Below, piece by piece: positions 11,319-23,431 of a stretch of DNA of 64,000 nucleotides (positions are counted from its first letter, which is position 1; the number at the start of each line of letters is the position of its first letter). The DNA comes from Brachynemurus nebulosus. Its lineage: Eukaryota > Arthropoda > Insecta > Neuroptera > Myrmeleontidae. The notes beneath the pieces were generated by a model that was given only the letters and a program-made list of their open reading frames with translations, did not search any database and had not been told where the DNA came from. The stretch lies in NCBI GenBank assembly GCA_035578155.1, contig JAPWDM010000045.1, positions 1,923,501 through 1,987,500 on the forward strand, given 5' to 3'. Both the position numbers and the translations under genes were made by a program.

Positions 11319-12580
11319 CGTCTTAAAGAAAACAATTAAAAGTTCGTCTAACTCGTTTATGTCTGTTGTCTGTCCCTCTTTGTCAACCCCTAACCATTAT
11401 TTTTACACCTTACACAACCTACATTTTATTGGAAAAAATAAAAAAAATGTGTGGGTAAATTAGAAATTAGATTTTTTTATTATAGTTTATAAATTTGAGT
11501 ATAAATGTCAGCGATGGTTCTAAAAATAAATGAAAACATACGTATGAAACTTCAATTTCAATAAAATAAAAAGAGATGAATATACTGATGTTTGTATGAA
11601 ATAGAAGAGAAAAACGGATATTGAAATATTCCCAGTAATTTTACATAAAATTAGGTGTACCTACATATTAGTGTCGATATTTTCTTTTTCATTTGCTTCT
11701 AATTTTGATAACTAAAAGATTTAAAATTATTTTATTTGTCATTAATAATTCATTTAAAATTAGTAATTTCGGTGAATTGACGATAGTGAATAATTAAGTA
11801 TTTAACAATTAGTAGTTTTCCAAGTGTTAATCTATTAATTTTTTTTCGATTATAAATGTACTCATAAAAAACATTCCTGACCTCATACAAACGGGCGCTT
11901 ATGTCATTAGAATAATAGAATGTTCGTCAAGTGCGAGTTGACGGCGCCCTATTTGGATGAAAATGCGGGGATATAAGGATTTCATAGAGAGTTGTTCTAC
12001 GAAAGCCTAATAAATACCTGAAGAAAAAATGATTTTGACAAAAAGTTCAGAATCATGTTTCAGGATGATTAAAATGACAAATTTTAATCATTAAGTATTT
12101 ATTTAAGTAAATAAATACTTAATAGATCATATATCTTGGCTAAAACATTACGAATTTTTCAATTTTCTCTCAAATTTGGACACTTTCAGTGAAAATAACA
12201 TTAAGTTAATAGTAATTATAAAATGAATCTTTACCTGTACATGCCCGGGGAAGAACATAATATATGTTTTTTTATTGAAATCTATGCAGAACAATTTATT
12301 TTATATTTTAAATTCAAACAAAAATTTCTGAAATTGTAAATGTTATATATTACATTCTTAAGATCGCTGTTCCTTTGGCTGTACGGGTTAATATTGAAAA
12401 TTAGACATTAAAATAAAATTAAGGTTAACATGATCCGTAGGTATAAGTTACTAAATGTAAGTTAATTATTAGATATTCAGTTAGTAAAACAACAAACTAG
12501 AATTTATATTCAAAATTCAAATTTTGTTAACAAATTGAAAATTAAAGAATGACAAAATCATTTTTGGGACGACACCTGTA
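10673..12580. other. AT-rich stretch with one long TA microsatellite
   Basis: The (TA)n run is at 11246-11313. Otherwise I see no gene or element ends; a slightly GC-richer patch near 11886-11970 has no coding signature. Confidence 0.5.
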
Positions 12581-12639
12581 TTATCAATCTATGCATATTT
12601 GCACATGCAATCCGAACTTCTTGTTAGCAGCCTTGATGT

Positions 12640-12832
12640 CGCGGGTGTACAAAGCGTGGTCTTGGGGGAGAGGTGGATGACACAAGTATCTATAAAAACC
12701 TGACCGATTTACTTTTGTTGAGTATGGTTTTATGGCTTGGGATGTTCACTGTAACAACACGATTTTTGCGTTCGTTTATCCAGCACGCGCTGCACAAGCA
12801 CGACACCGATATACAAACATGCGCCGTAGGTA
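12640..12832 (+). promoter_or_regulatory. Weak candidate pol II promoter with short first exon
   Basis: In a locally GC-richer patch, TATAAAAAC at about 12691 is followed about 30 bp later by TTTTGTTGAGTATGG. Then comes an untranslated-looking stretch and ATGCGCC directly before GTAGGTAC (near 12820), which resembles a 5' splice donor. Many insect cuticle and secreted-protein genes have such a tiny first coding exon. No downstream exon was recognised, so this could be chance. Confidence 0.2.
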
Positions 12833-13766
12833 CTTTGTTAATATAATAAAGTTGTTGTTCTCATTGTTAAAGCAATTCTAAAAATTACAATTTCAAAAAA
12901 AATACAGCAAATCATAAACAAAAACATATCTATGAGTATACAAAACCGTAAGAAGAGATGGAAGATTACTTTCAAAATTTCTGCATCTTTTTGTAATAAA
13001 AGCGATACAAAACAAGTTAGAGTCCTACAAAAAAATGACTTGAAAAAAAGTTTCTACTCTTTGATCATGACACCTAGAATATTTTGATTACTACCCATTT
13101 ACAATCGAAATTCCACAATATGCAATCCTTGAAAAGGTGTGCCTCTGTCAAATGTGTATTCAAAGCGGTGGCCAGTCTTGCATACTCCACACTGGAAAAC
13201 AAAATGTTAGAATTTTAACATCATCAGTCAGAAAACCGTGGATTGCAAATTTAAAAGATATCAACTTTTATTTTTACTATAAATATAACTATAAATATAC
13301 TAACATTCAAATTAAATAACGTTATTAAAAAGATGCCAATTAAACTAATAAAATCTCCAAATACTGTACAAAATCGATATTAATATGTGAACTTTGACAT
13401 CCTTCGCAAATGATAAAATTTCCAATACGTACTATTATTAAAAATCTCAATTCTATAAAAAAAAATATAGATACATATTTTAAAATTATAATAAAATAAT
13501 GACCTGATACAGCAATTTTTTTGATATTTATAGCAAACAACAAAACACTGAATGACTCGATAAATATAAAAATAATGAGCTCGGACATCGTATTTCGAAA
13601 TAAACAAATATTTTAGAGAAAAAGTGAACCTTTTTCCTTTCTTTTTTCGTAGAAAATGCTGATTAAGTGATTATAAATAAAATTGTATCGAAAAATACTG
13701 ATTCTCTCGATAATATCCAAAGAACAACTTTTTCGAATAAATTATGGTGTGGATTAAAATTATAAG
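12833..13766. other. AT-rich stretch, nothing specific
   Basis: No convincing gene or repeat ends. Frames on both strands are short and have AT-driven composition. Confidence 0.45.
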
Positions 13767-15099
13767 TACCGTAAAGCCAGCCAACTTTGCTTATTGAAGA
13801 TAATTTTGCTATACAACATATTATGTTAAAAAAATTAAAATTTTAATGACAGGAATTTTTCTCACTGCTAGCGTTATATAAATTTTCCTGGCATTGGCAG
13901 TTCCGATTTTTTCAAATTATTGTAGTTTTCAGTCCTGTTCTTACTGTTTTCAACGAGTCTGCAAACTTTCATTGGTGTATTTCAGAAACCACGAAACTTA
14001 GGTAGGTATTTTTAACATACGAAAAATTACATAATATCTAAGTATAACTGAACTCTTTTTTATGCGGTCTTTTTTTGTGCGATTTTTTTATGCGGTTTTT
14101 TTTGCGATTTTTTGTGATTTTTAAAAAAATCGCCTTAAAATGCATAATATAAATCAAAATCAAGAGACAGTAAGATACTTAAGCTTTTACTATAATAACT
14201 TTATTTGTTAAAAATACTTTTTAACGGCTTTTAAGCATTTAATCAATACATTGCATAAGAACATAAGTTACTGCATCATTTAATTTTGATACAGATGTAT
14301 TTTTCAAAATTTTCATATTATAAAATTGAAATAAAATGTTTCTACGTATAGAAAGCAACTTCTAAGAAAATTTCTAAGTTTTGAGCGTTTTTAGTTATGT
14401 TTTTTCGATGAAACTTTTTTTATGCGGTCCCGATCAACCGCAAAAAAATTTTTTTTCTGCAATCTGGATCGAACTATATTTTTATAGCTATTTATGATAT
14501 TTTTGAATATATTTTTTTTGTGCGATTTTTTTTATGCGCCCCCTATCCACCGCACAAAAAAAGGATCAACTGTATATACTAAATAATTTTCACATTTATT
14601 TAGTCGCGCACTATCGAATAATTCATTTAAATAACGATTACTGTCAGTTTGGCAAAATTACAGTTTTTTTAATAACATATAACATTGTCCCTGTATGCCT
14701 AATACAAATCGTAATTGCATTTTAGTATGAATGTGCATAACAAGTAGATCAACTGTTCAAAATTTCCATTCTACTACGTTTTATTATTAGATATTACTTG
14801 GGTTTGATAGAAAAAATGTGAACAACAGTGGTATATTTAAAAACTTTAGAATATCTTTGATATTTTAATAAGAAACATTGGTAGGTAAAATTGTTAATTT
14901 GTTGACATCTTATTACTGTTTTTTTTTCCTTTGACTACTTTTTAAAATATTTGGAAAATTTATTTATGATTCAGATCAAAGGTTTTTATCATTTTATTTC
15001 ACTAAAACAGTTACATAAATATATAACTAAATTAATTTCGCCTTCATTTTATTAAAATTTAAATCGAAATTTTAGGCAATGTTGGCTGTGTTTACGGTA
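13767..15099. mobile_element. TA-flanked element with TACCGTAAA ends, about 1.3 kb
   Basis: The left end is TACCGTAAAGCCAGCCAACT and the inverse of the right is TACCGTAAACACAGCCAACA; both continue TTGC, with 21 of 24 matching. The first nine bases equal those of the element at 8197, although the words that follow differ. It contains a second element at 14043-14576. Confidence 0.68.
14043..14576. mobile_element. Nested TA-flanked element with TTTTTATGCGG motif array (pogo/Tigger-like ends)
   Basis: The left end is TATAACTGAACTCTTTTTTA and continues TGCGG; the inverse of the right end is TATACAGTTGATCCTTTTTT and continues TGTGCGG. TTTTTTATGCGG(T) words recur near 14060, 14090, 14419 and 14530. 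It is related to 48337-49028. CAGTTGA-type ends with TA duplication recall pogo/Tigger elements (inference). Confidence 0.6.
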
Positions 15100-15433
15100 T
15101 GTATATTATTAAAGGTATATGAAGAAGAGGCTTTTTCCATCTTATTAACAGCTATACATATAGTTATGAATTAAGCTGGAAATATAGGATCTGTCATCCT
15201 TTTAATGGTTCTTGAATAAGATTATTATCAGGCACGTGTGTATCTCGGTTTTATTTATAATTCTCAACGAATTTTGTTCAAAATATTGATTCTAAAAAGA
15301 GAAAATTACTATTAGCCATAGGAAAATGAGGTGAGTTGACAATATTAAGCAGAAATTCGAATTTTAATGCCGGATTTATAGATTATAGTCTAAGATCCCG
15401 CAGCTGATTTCTGCAGGTATCTGTTTTTTTAAT

Positions 15434-16106
15434 GAAACTTAATTTAAATGAATCCTTAATGGTAATGTAATACATTGCTCCCGGGTTGCCAGCTCTCAAT
15501 AGGCCGCAACGTCTAGGTTGCCAGGTGTTAACAGGTATATTGTTGTTAATAATTTGCGATCACGTGTTTTTTGAGAAAATTAGATACTAAATTAAAGTTT
15601 TATTTTTTCTGAACACGATAATACATGATTGCCTGTGGAAAAATAGCCGCAAGTTATGGTTGCCATTACCTTTAATTAATTACACTCTTATCACATCTCA
15701 GCTTCAACTATTGAAAAAAAAATGTATACATACATATTGATCAATCAAGGCAATGAAATATTATTACATATGTACAATGTAATACATATTTCATTGCCAT
15801 GATTGATCAATATGTATAATTTTTTTTCAATAGTTGCAGCTGTGATGTGATAAGAGAGTAATTAATTAAAAGTAATGGCAACCATAACTTGTGGCTATTT
15901 TTTCACAGGCAACCATGTATTATCGTGTTCAGAAAAAATAAAACTTTAATTTAGTATCTAATTTTCTCAAAAACACGTGACCGCAAATTATTAACAACAA
16001 TATACCTGGTAACACCTGGCAACCTAGACGTTGCGGCCTATTGAGAGCTGGCAACCCGGGAGCAATGTATTACATTACCATTAAGGATTCATTTAAATTA
16101 AGTTTT
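15434..16106. mobile_element. Giant near-perfect palindrome (about 670 bp)
   Basis: The left half, from AAACTTAATTTAAATGAATC, reappears inverted in the right half up to GATTCATTTAAATTAAGTTT. It includes GC-richer segments such as GGTTGCCAGCTCTCAATAGG on both sides. Arms are about 320 bp with few mismatches and the centre lies near 15770. No clear target duplication. It is probably a foldback element; an inverted duplication is possible. Confidence 0.88.
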
Positions 16107-16330
16107 ATGATTTTTTTTTTAATGATTAATTTTTGTTTTTAATGAATAAATAAATAAATATGTTGTCCTTAATTTAAATCATAACTGAAAAGTATATGTG
16201 TACTGGAATGGAAAAGAAAATTCATTTTCTAAGCCGTTGCAAATTCATTATCTTATTCGTATGGTTGGATAAATTGAATAGCCTATTGAAGTAAAATGAT
16301 AATGATGATCACATATACCTAAACTTATGG

Positions 16331-16818
16331 AGGGTAGATATAAGGAGGACTATCTTGTACGGAAAACAATAGAAAAATAGTTCAAAAAGTGTCCCGTTTT
16401 AAGTACTAACAGTTCAAAAACTCGCCAGAATAACGCTAGAGTAGCAAAAGAGTATGGAAATGAACCGAAATGAACATTGTAGTTGTCGACGAAGTGAAGC
16501 GAGTGAAGTGTGCTGTTTAATAACCTACACAAAAATCGCTGTGAAACACGCTGAAAGTGATTCATAATTACGTGAACTTTTAATGTCTGTTAGTGATTTT
16601 ATTGTGTTGAGTTTTATAAAAATTTTTAAAATAATAAAACAATTATATTTAACAATTATCATAAAAAAACAATAATTAGGTACGTAACAACGCGGATGTT
16701 TTTGATTTTCTTGTTTACTTCTCTAAATTTACCCTTTTGCTACAGTAGCGCCGCCACTATCTACGCCTTTCTATGGACATTTTTTGATACAGAGATGGTC
16801 CTCCTTATATCTACCCTA
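16331..16818. mobile_element. MITE with AGGGTAGATATAAGGAGGAC ends
   Basis: The left arm AGGGTAGATATAAGGAGGAC (16331-16350) and the inverse of the right arm agree over about 24 of 25 bases. TA is preserved only at the right edge. It is about 490 bp. A 71-residue minus-strand frame inside is low-complexity and is not called a gene. Confidence 0.72.
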
Positions 16819-16826
16819 AATACCTA

Positions 16827-16860
16827 CTGGATTTGTTGACAGTTACTACAACAAATCCAG
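16827..16860. repeat. 12-bp perfect hairpin
   Basis: CTGGATTTGTTG / CAACAAATCCAG with a 10-nt loop. Confidence 0.8.
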
Positions 16861-17112
16861 TCTGCTTGAAGAGGGTCGGTTTAAAACTCTGTACGGACTG
16901 GAAAAATGAATGATAAGTACAAGAAAAATATTAATCAAAACTTTGAAGTCTTTAACTTTTATTGCTACCTCTTAGAAAATCATTTAAATCTAAGTATATT
17001 AGTTTTGAAAAAAAAGAAATACCATAAATAAGGATAATATTGAAATTTCAAAAATAATACAAAAAAGTTTACATTTTCTTTTTTTTTATTTTATTCTTGT
17101 ATTTTTCTTTTA

Positions 17113-17842
17113 CGGTCCATGATAGCACACGTCTGCCACAATACAACACAACCTTTTTAAAAAAAAATAAAAATTGGAAACGGTGGGGCTAATTTTAGGT
17201 TCAAAAATAGCTTTTAGCTTTGGCTTTTAGGGATTAGCATTCTTATTTACAGTACGTGATAGTGATAGCACAAACGGCTATCACAATACAACACATCCGA
17301 TTTATTAAGCCGAAAAAATTAATAGAGTGGAGCTAACTTGGTGGGGACATACGGTCGACCAAATGGCCGGAAAATGACGTTTCATATTACATGCCAAAAT
17401 ATTATTCCAGTTAATGGCGAAAATGATTCCAAGATATCATAATTCTATTTAATATTACAGAATCGCTTTCAAACATTTCTCTAATACTTATGAAAGTGTC
17501 GGAATGTATCTGAATTACATGGTAGACGAAGTGGTCGGAAAACGACATTTCATATTACACGACCAAATGTTTTCCCAACTAATGGCGGAAATGATTCCAG
17601 GATTCTATAATTCTAATTAAAATTGAAGAACCGTTTTCAAACATTTCTCTAATACTTATTAAAAAGTGTTAATATTTATCTGAATTACATAATTGAGCAG
17701 GTGGTAGAAAGAAGGACGCCTCAAAGCTATTTGGTAATACTAATGATTCCGAGCTACAGAAATTCTATTTAAAATTAAAAATTGCTTCTAAACATTTGTG
17801 AAATGTAAGAAAGTGTCAATATTTTCCTTAATTACAACGAAC
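17113..17842 (+). repeat. Copy 1 of a family carrying a tandem array of about 165 bp units
   Basis: About three tandem units (about 17345-17842) share ATGGCGGAAATGATTCCA, CAAACATTTCTCTAATACTT and ATCTGAATTACATGG, with a period near 170 bp. They are preceded by two diverged copies of a leader with CATGATAGCACACGTCTGCC and ACAATACAACACA. The same leader and units recur at 52.1-52.6 kb and the units recur inverted at 22.5-23.1 kb, so this is a dispersed element, probably a decayed hAT. Confidence 0.75.
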
Positions 17843-17928
17843 GCCAGAATTTAAAGACACCGCGAGAGTTTCCATCATTAATAAAGCCGGACTAAAATAA
17901 AGTACACTGTCAATGAGTTGTGGTACAC

Positions 17929-18656
17929 AGCTTCCTCGTACTCGTAAGAGACTTTGAAACAGTATTCCACAAAATATACATATTATATACTCTGAAATTA
18001 TATTTTCGCCTTGAAGTTCATAAAAAACTGTTGTAACTCAAAAGACTTAAAGGCAAAATTATAAAACAATAGCAAAAATATTTTAGAAAGTAACCCCCAA
18101 AAACCCCTAAGAATTTGAGCAAAATGGGAATAGCAGTAAATAAGACTTTGACATTTAATGGGATTTCATTGTAGCGGCGTAGCTACTGTATACTTCGATT
18201 TCGATTAAATTCATAGGGGACCATCTAGGAACCAAACTGCATAATCTCTGAAAATTTCATAAAATAGAACTGAATAGTTCAGAAGTTATGCCACTTGGTG
18301 CAATTTTGAAATGACATGGTAGCGGCGTAGCTACCGTTAGGGACCATTTAGGAATCAAACTGCATAATTTCTGAAATTTTCATTAAAAACAATCGAATAG
18401 TTCAGAAGTTATGCCACTTGGTGCAAACTGGCGACACACAGACGGACAGACAGACGGACGGGCAGACAGACGGACGGGCAGACAGACGGACGGGCAGACA
18501 GACACCAAACCAAAATTGTTCAGGAAGCTCTAAAACGTAAAATGTGCGTAAAAAATTTTATTTTTGAGGGAAAACATTTTTTATTTTTCAAAAGTGATCA
18601 CAATGCTTCCGCTATTTTAGTAGTCTCGGAAGCAAAAATTGAAGAGTGTGTTTAGA
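17929..18656 (+). repeat. Dispersed repeat, copy 1 (inverse copy at 24.9-25.6 kb)
   Basis: It shares long stretches with the inverse of 24885-25562: ACACAGCTTCCTCGTA, TTCGCCTTGAAGTT, GTTGTAACTCAAAAGACTTA, AAGTTATGCCACTTGGTGCA, GTTCAGGAAGCTCTAAAACG and AGTAGTCTCGGAAGCAAAA. A sub-unit containing the ATGCCACTTGGTGCA phrase is itself duplicated. It contains the GACGGACGGGCAGACA minisatellite at about 18437-18501 (about four units). Confidence 0.8.
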
Positions 18657-19894
18657 AACAAACTTCAGAGTTTCATAAACAAATAAAGTGACGCTGATAT
18701 TTTCCTTACTGGAAAAGTTTTTCTTTTTAACTTGAATATGCGTCCGCTTCTAAGTCTACTCAATCCTAGTGACGTCCTACCAATAAATAGGGCATGGTGA
18801 AAACCGGACCTAATAGATTATCCCATTAAGAGGTAAATAAAAATGTACACTATCTCTTCTAGCGTAATTGTCATTATTTTATTAAAACATCAGAAAAATA
18901 AAAGTTAATTAATTAATTAAACAAACACATTGTGACATTGACAATTTTACGAAGACACGTAAATGACATAATTTTTTTTAGCAAATGAATTATTTAATGT
19001 TAACAACGAACACATGAAAATACTTTGTGTGACGATTCTTCTAATGAAGACTGACAGAGAAAATACATTAAATACGAATAAAGATTATTCTTAATGTAAT
19101 TTACGATTCCAATGTGGATTAGATTTGAAATTTCTCTTAAATAAAAATGGTAAGAAAATTTAGCAGATAATCCCTTGAAGAAATAAGGAGGCACGATTTC
19201 TCCTACCATTCAGCTTATTACTAATAACTGAAACAGACACTTTAGACATGAAAATTTACATTAAGATCATAACCCAACGCAATTGTAAAAATTATTTTTT
19301 TAAATCTTTTATTTACTTTTGGTAGTAGATAACAATGAGGTCAGTCTAGGAGGCTAAATGAAAAGATGAAAATAATTCTGACAATTTAACTCACAGGTAT
19401 CAAATCCCATAAGAATATTGTAGTTTTTTCACTTTTACCATGGAGAAAAAGTTAGGACAGATTTTCATAGCGAGAAAAATGGTACAAAACATTTCATTGG
19501 TCGTTTTATTGTAGGTAAACACGATAAAAATGAAACAAAAATACATATTGGTAAATTTAACTGATTTCAGAACCATAGTAACAATGTATCAAATAATAAT
19601 ATGAATTATACTAATTTATTTTATTCGTTAAATTGTCTTACCATATATTACACTTGAGTTTTATATATATATTTTTTTTCTTAAATAAATTTGTGTTTTC
19701 TACAACTCAAATTTCTTGCCTAAAAGAAGTTTAAAAAGCTTTGGCGTTTTTGGTAGTTGACAGTTCTCGTTAAATTGCTAGGTAACAAATTTTTGTTGGA
19801 CAAACCCAAAATTCGAAAAAATACAAACCTCTCATGTTAATACTAAATGATAATTTATTAAATCATTTGGATCTCTCTAACAATAAATATCATT
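18657..19894. other. AT-rich stretch, nothing specific
   Basis: No gene or element ends recognised. Confidence 0.45.
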
Positions 19895-19902
19895 ACATTA
19901 GC

Positions 19903-20168
19903 CAGGGCCCGCTCTAGGGGGGAGCAATCCGGGCATTTGCCCGGAGCGGCAAATTTTAAGGGCTGCATTTTGTAAAATTCAAGAGAACTAAAAAGAAAGA
20001 GAGGGCGGCATTTTTACAACTGACGAGCAAAAAAAAGAAAAAAAAGGTCGCCGCTTTCGTCTGGGCGAAAGACGAGCAAAAAAAAAAAAAATTGCGGAAT
20101 TTTTTTTTTCGCCGGGGCGGAATTTTTTCTTTATGCCCGGGTCGATGTAAACGCTAGAGCGAGCGCTG
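19903..20168. mobile_element. hAT-type MITE, GC-richer, about 266 bp
   Basis: The ends CAGGGCCCGCTCTAG and, inverted, CAGCGCTCGCTCTAG match well. Flanks ACATTAGC and CATTAGTC share ATTAG, suggesting an eroded 8-bp duplication. It contains GCATTTGCCCGGAGCGGC and poly-A/G tracts. Confidence 0.68.
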
Positions 20169-20176
20169 CATTAGTC

Positions 20177-20809
20177 AACAGAAAAAATTTTTAAAGAAGA
20201 ATCTCTATTGTTTTACCCTAATTATAATTTAAATGGTTGTGAAAGGAGAACTTGATTGCGTTTATACTTTCAATTAAATTTTAATTAGTAAATTAAAATC
20301 AAACAAGAACACTTAACATAATTAAACAATATTTTTATAAAAAGTTAATCATGTTTATCATAAAATAACTTATACTAATTGCACAATAAAAAGAGACATA
20401 TTATATAATAATAACATTACATTATTATGTAATAAACAAAAATAATAAGCATTAAAATATAGCCTTTATTATTATGTATGTATAAAGGTTCAGATACACG
20501 ATTTCTTTATGACAACAATCTAATGCTATTAAGTAAAGAAGCGGCGTGAGTTATTATATACTTAAGCCTGAACTCAAATAAGTCGATTAAGTCACAATGC
20601 ACACAGTGCATATAGTCACAATGATAAAATAATTGGGTAATAAATTTATGGAAATAAAATGAATTAGAAAGGAACCAGGTACTACCTTATTTGGAAAATT
20701 TTGTCAAAGTAAAAATGTACGGAATCATCTGGTGGTGTCAAATGATTTCGCAGAAAATGGATCAAATATTTTAAAATTATTTTACATGGCAAGATTCGCG
20801 AATATAACT
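20177..20809. other. AT-rich stretch, nothing specific
   Basis: No feature recognised. Confidence 0.45.
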
Positions 20810-20817
20810 ATCTAGAG

Positions 20818-21007
20818 CAGGGGTGGCCAACCCAAATGGTCTTGCGGGCCACATATAAAATTAAGTGTGCCCATAATCCCATATATTATGTACTATTTTT
20901 AATATATTGGTTTTCACTACCTTGGTCATTATAAAGTAAATACATTTTATATAAGTGCGATGAATCTCGCGGGCCAAAAAACGTTCAAGGAGGGTTGGCC
21001 ACCCCTA
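20818..21007. mobile_element. hAT-type MITE (190 bp) with perfect 8-bp TSD
   Basis: It begins CAGGGGTGGCCAACCC and ends GGGTTGGCCACCCCTA, an almost perfect inverted pair, with ATCTAGAG on both sides (20810-20817, 21008-21015). CAGGGGTGGCCAACC is a widespread hAT terminus. Confidence 0.92.
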
Positions 21008-21424
21008 ATCTAGAGTATCTTTGTCCTTGCGTGGTGCCTAGACCCATTAGGTCACATAATATGCTACAGTACTATAAGTCTGGGTTTTTACCGTAACGAC
21101 TTCGCCTACATAAAAGACATTATCTTCAACACATTCACCTAAAATAAAATTCTCATCTTCAGAACTCTAAATGATAAAGATTCTTCTCTGATATTGCAAT
21201 TTATGGAAGCATAAGGAGATATTACTTAATATGTTCCATCGCTATGGTTCCTATTTATGAATAAAAATCGAAATTATAAATCTGAAAACTAATAAATTAC
21301 TCCGACATACCTATTTCAAAATTTTTTTAACAAAAATTATTTATTTTTTGTATATATGTATGTATACCTATGTAAATTTTTTGTATATGTTTATTATTCG
21401 GTATATTATTCTTTAATAAAAATA

Positions 21425-21625
21425 TTAATAATGGTACAAATTGTGTAATTAATATTAACTACTAATTAGGTATAAATTTATAAATATGGTATACAGATAA
21501 AATTATCATGTTTTCTGTCTATTGTAAACCTAAAATTTTGTCAGGTAGACTTTTCTTTATGGCAGTAGAGCTTTTTATTTTTCATTATGCAACTAGTGCC
21601 GTAAAGTACTATTTTACAGTAGAAG
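21425..21625 (+). repeat. Dispersed repeat, copy 1 (direct copy at 26.8-27.0 kb)
   Basis: Shares AAATTGTGTAATTAATATTA (one mismatch), AAATATGGTATACA, GTAGACTTT, TTTATGGCA and TTTCATTATGCAACTAGTGC with 26820-27025, in the same order and orientation. Confidence 0.68.
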
Positions 21626-22530
21626 CCCCGTAAACTTGCGCTCCATAAACTTGCTGTCTCTCTAATCTTAACTGGATAATTTCTCTACTCTTGACAATAT
21701 TTTTCCCCACCCGAATTCTTCCGTAACCAATTAAATTCGTAATTAATGACGCGTATAGCGTATATTTGGTATCCTGATCTACCTATCTCTTTTTTAGATT
21801 TAAATTGCGTATGTTGCGTATTCAGTGCGCATAGGGGTAGTAAATAGTGGGAATGTCAAGACTAGGGAATGGTCTTGGACATGCTTTTCAAGATTAGGGA
21901 GCTTTTATTGTACACACTTCTAATAGTGTAATAAAATAGATTGCTATAATTCAGTCTTACATAAAAAAAATTTGAAACTATAACTAATTAATTAAAATGC
22001 GACTTAATAATTTGTATTTAATTTTATTAACCTTTACAGAAATAAAAAGCAAAAAAAGAAATGATTTTCTTAATATAAGTAAATTTTCATTTTTTCTCTT
22101 TTTTAATGTGGTGAATTTAAACCTTTACAGAATAGAAAATCAAATAAAAATTGAATTACATTTCAGACATGCTCGTAACGAATTGTTCATTCTTTCTTTT
22201 TTTTGAAATCAAATGTAGCATAAGATGCACGAGACGCGGCCAACCAACCCGCCAATGGTTTAGTTGAACGAAGCTTAGCTGTTGTGAAGAGATGTCTGCT
22301 GGTTCATTGTTTCCTACACGGTACACTACTTATCCAAAAGCTGTATAATATTTAATATTATTAAAACTCATAATTACATTGTAACTATAATTATTATGAC
22401 AGTTAAAAATGTTAACATAGGAACACACAAGTAGGTACTCGTATATATTTTGACACAAAATGATATAAAATGGTAAAAACACTGAAGAAATTCAAACTTA
22501 CTATTCTGAATTGTTCTTACAGCACTAATT
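21626..22530. other. AT-rich stretch, nothing specific
   Basis: No convincing gene or repeat. A GC-richer patch at about 22225-22310 shows no coding signature. Confidence 0.4.
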
Positions 22531-22539
22531 ATTATCAAC

Positions 22540-23231
22540 GTAGATGGTTTAAAAAAGTTCTAGCTGTTTGGTACCATTTTCGCCACAAATTGGAATAATA
22601 TTACGTCATGTAATATGAAATGTCATTTTCGAAAACGAAAGCGTCCCTGCCTCAAAAGTTCATTTTTCCCCAAGAATGTACTTAGCTAAAGAGCAAAAAA
22701 CTCCAGAAGTCCATTCTTTCCAAGAATTTTGGCGGCGAGCAAAAGAAAATATTCGACCAAAACAACTGGAAAAGAAAAAATTACTTTAAATTATTTTCTT
22801 GTTTTCCCTTTTTATGCCCACATTTTCCCTGTTGCGCCCTTTTTTCATGCGCTCTGGACCAATTACTTCACCCGCTTCATTGTAGTTACGCCTCTACTTT
22901 CGACCACTTGTTCGACTGTGTAACTTAGATAAATACGTTATGTAATATTTTTAAGCATTAAAGAAATGTTTAAAAGCAATTCTTGTATTTTAAACGGAAT
23001 TGTTGTAGCCTGGAATCATTTTTGGCATTAATTGGAATAACATTTAGTCGTGTACTATGAAATGTCGTTTTCGGACGACTTGATCGACATATAATTCAGA
23101 TAAATATCGACATTTTTTTAAGCATTAGAGAAATTTTAAACATTATTGTGATTTACAAATCTTTTTGAAGACCGGTGGGATACTTTCGCGGCCCGGTATC
23201 GATCCGCGTATCAGCTTTTGAAGAGTCACTG
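22540..23231 (-). repeat. Copy 2 (inverted, interrupted) of the tandem-unit family
   Basis: Inverse copies of the unit seen at 17.3 and 52.2 kb: ACGTCATGTAATATGAAATG and ...GTACTATGAAATGTCGTTTT, TTGGAATAA and TTCAGATAAATATCGACATT. The two recognisable units are about 440 bp apart instead of about 170, so roughly 270 bp (about 22640-22900) has been inserted; its right part ends TAGTTACGCCTCTA, like a hAT MITE end. At 23165-23235 the sequence resembles, inverted, the GCGAAAGTATTTGACCGGTC end of the copy at 51.9 kb. Confidence 0.66.
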
Positions 23232-23261
23232 ACCTAGTGCATTATTTCTCTAAATATTATC

Positions 23262-23410
23262 TTATCTGTTATCTAAAATTTTATCTAGATAACGGCTAAA
23301 TTATCTGTTGCCTTTATCTAGACGTTTTAAATTATGTTATCTGTTATCTGTTATCTAGATAATAGATCTAGATCTAGAAATTATGTTATCTGTTATCTGT
23401 TATCTAGATC
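23262..23410. repeat. TTATCTG/TAGATAAC minisatellite
   Basis: Many TTATCTG heptamers. A 49-bp period is visible between 23332 and 23381 (TTATGTTATCTGTTATCTG). It is followed by CCGAACACTGG, which resembles a hAT end. Confidence 0.75.
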
Positions 23411-23431
23411 TTGCCGAACACTGGTTGAGAC

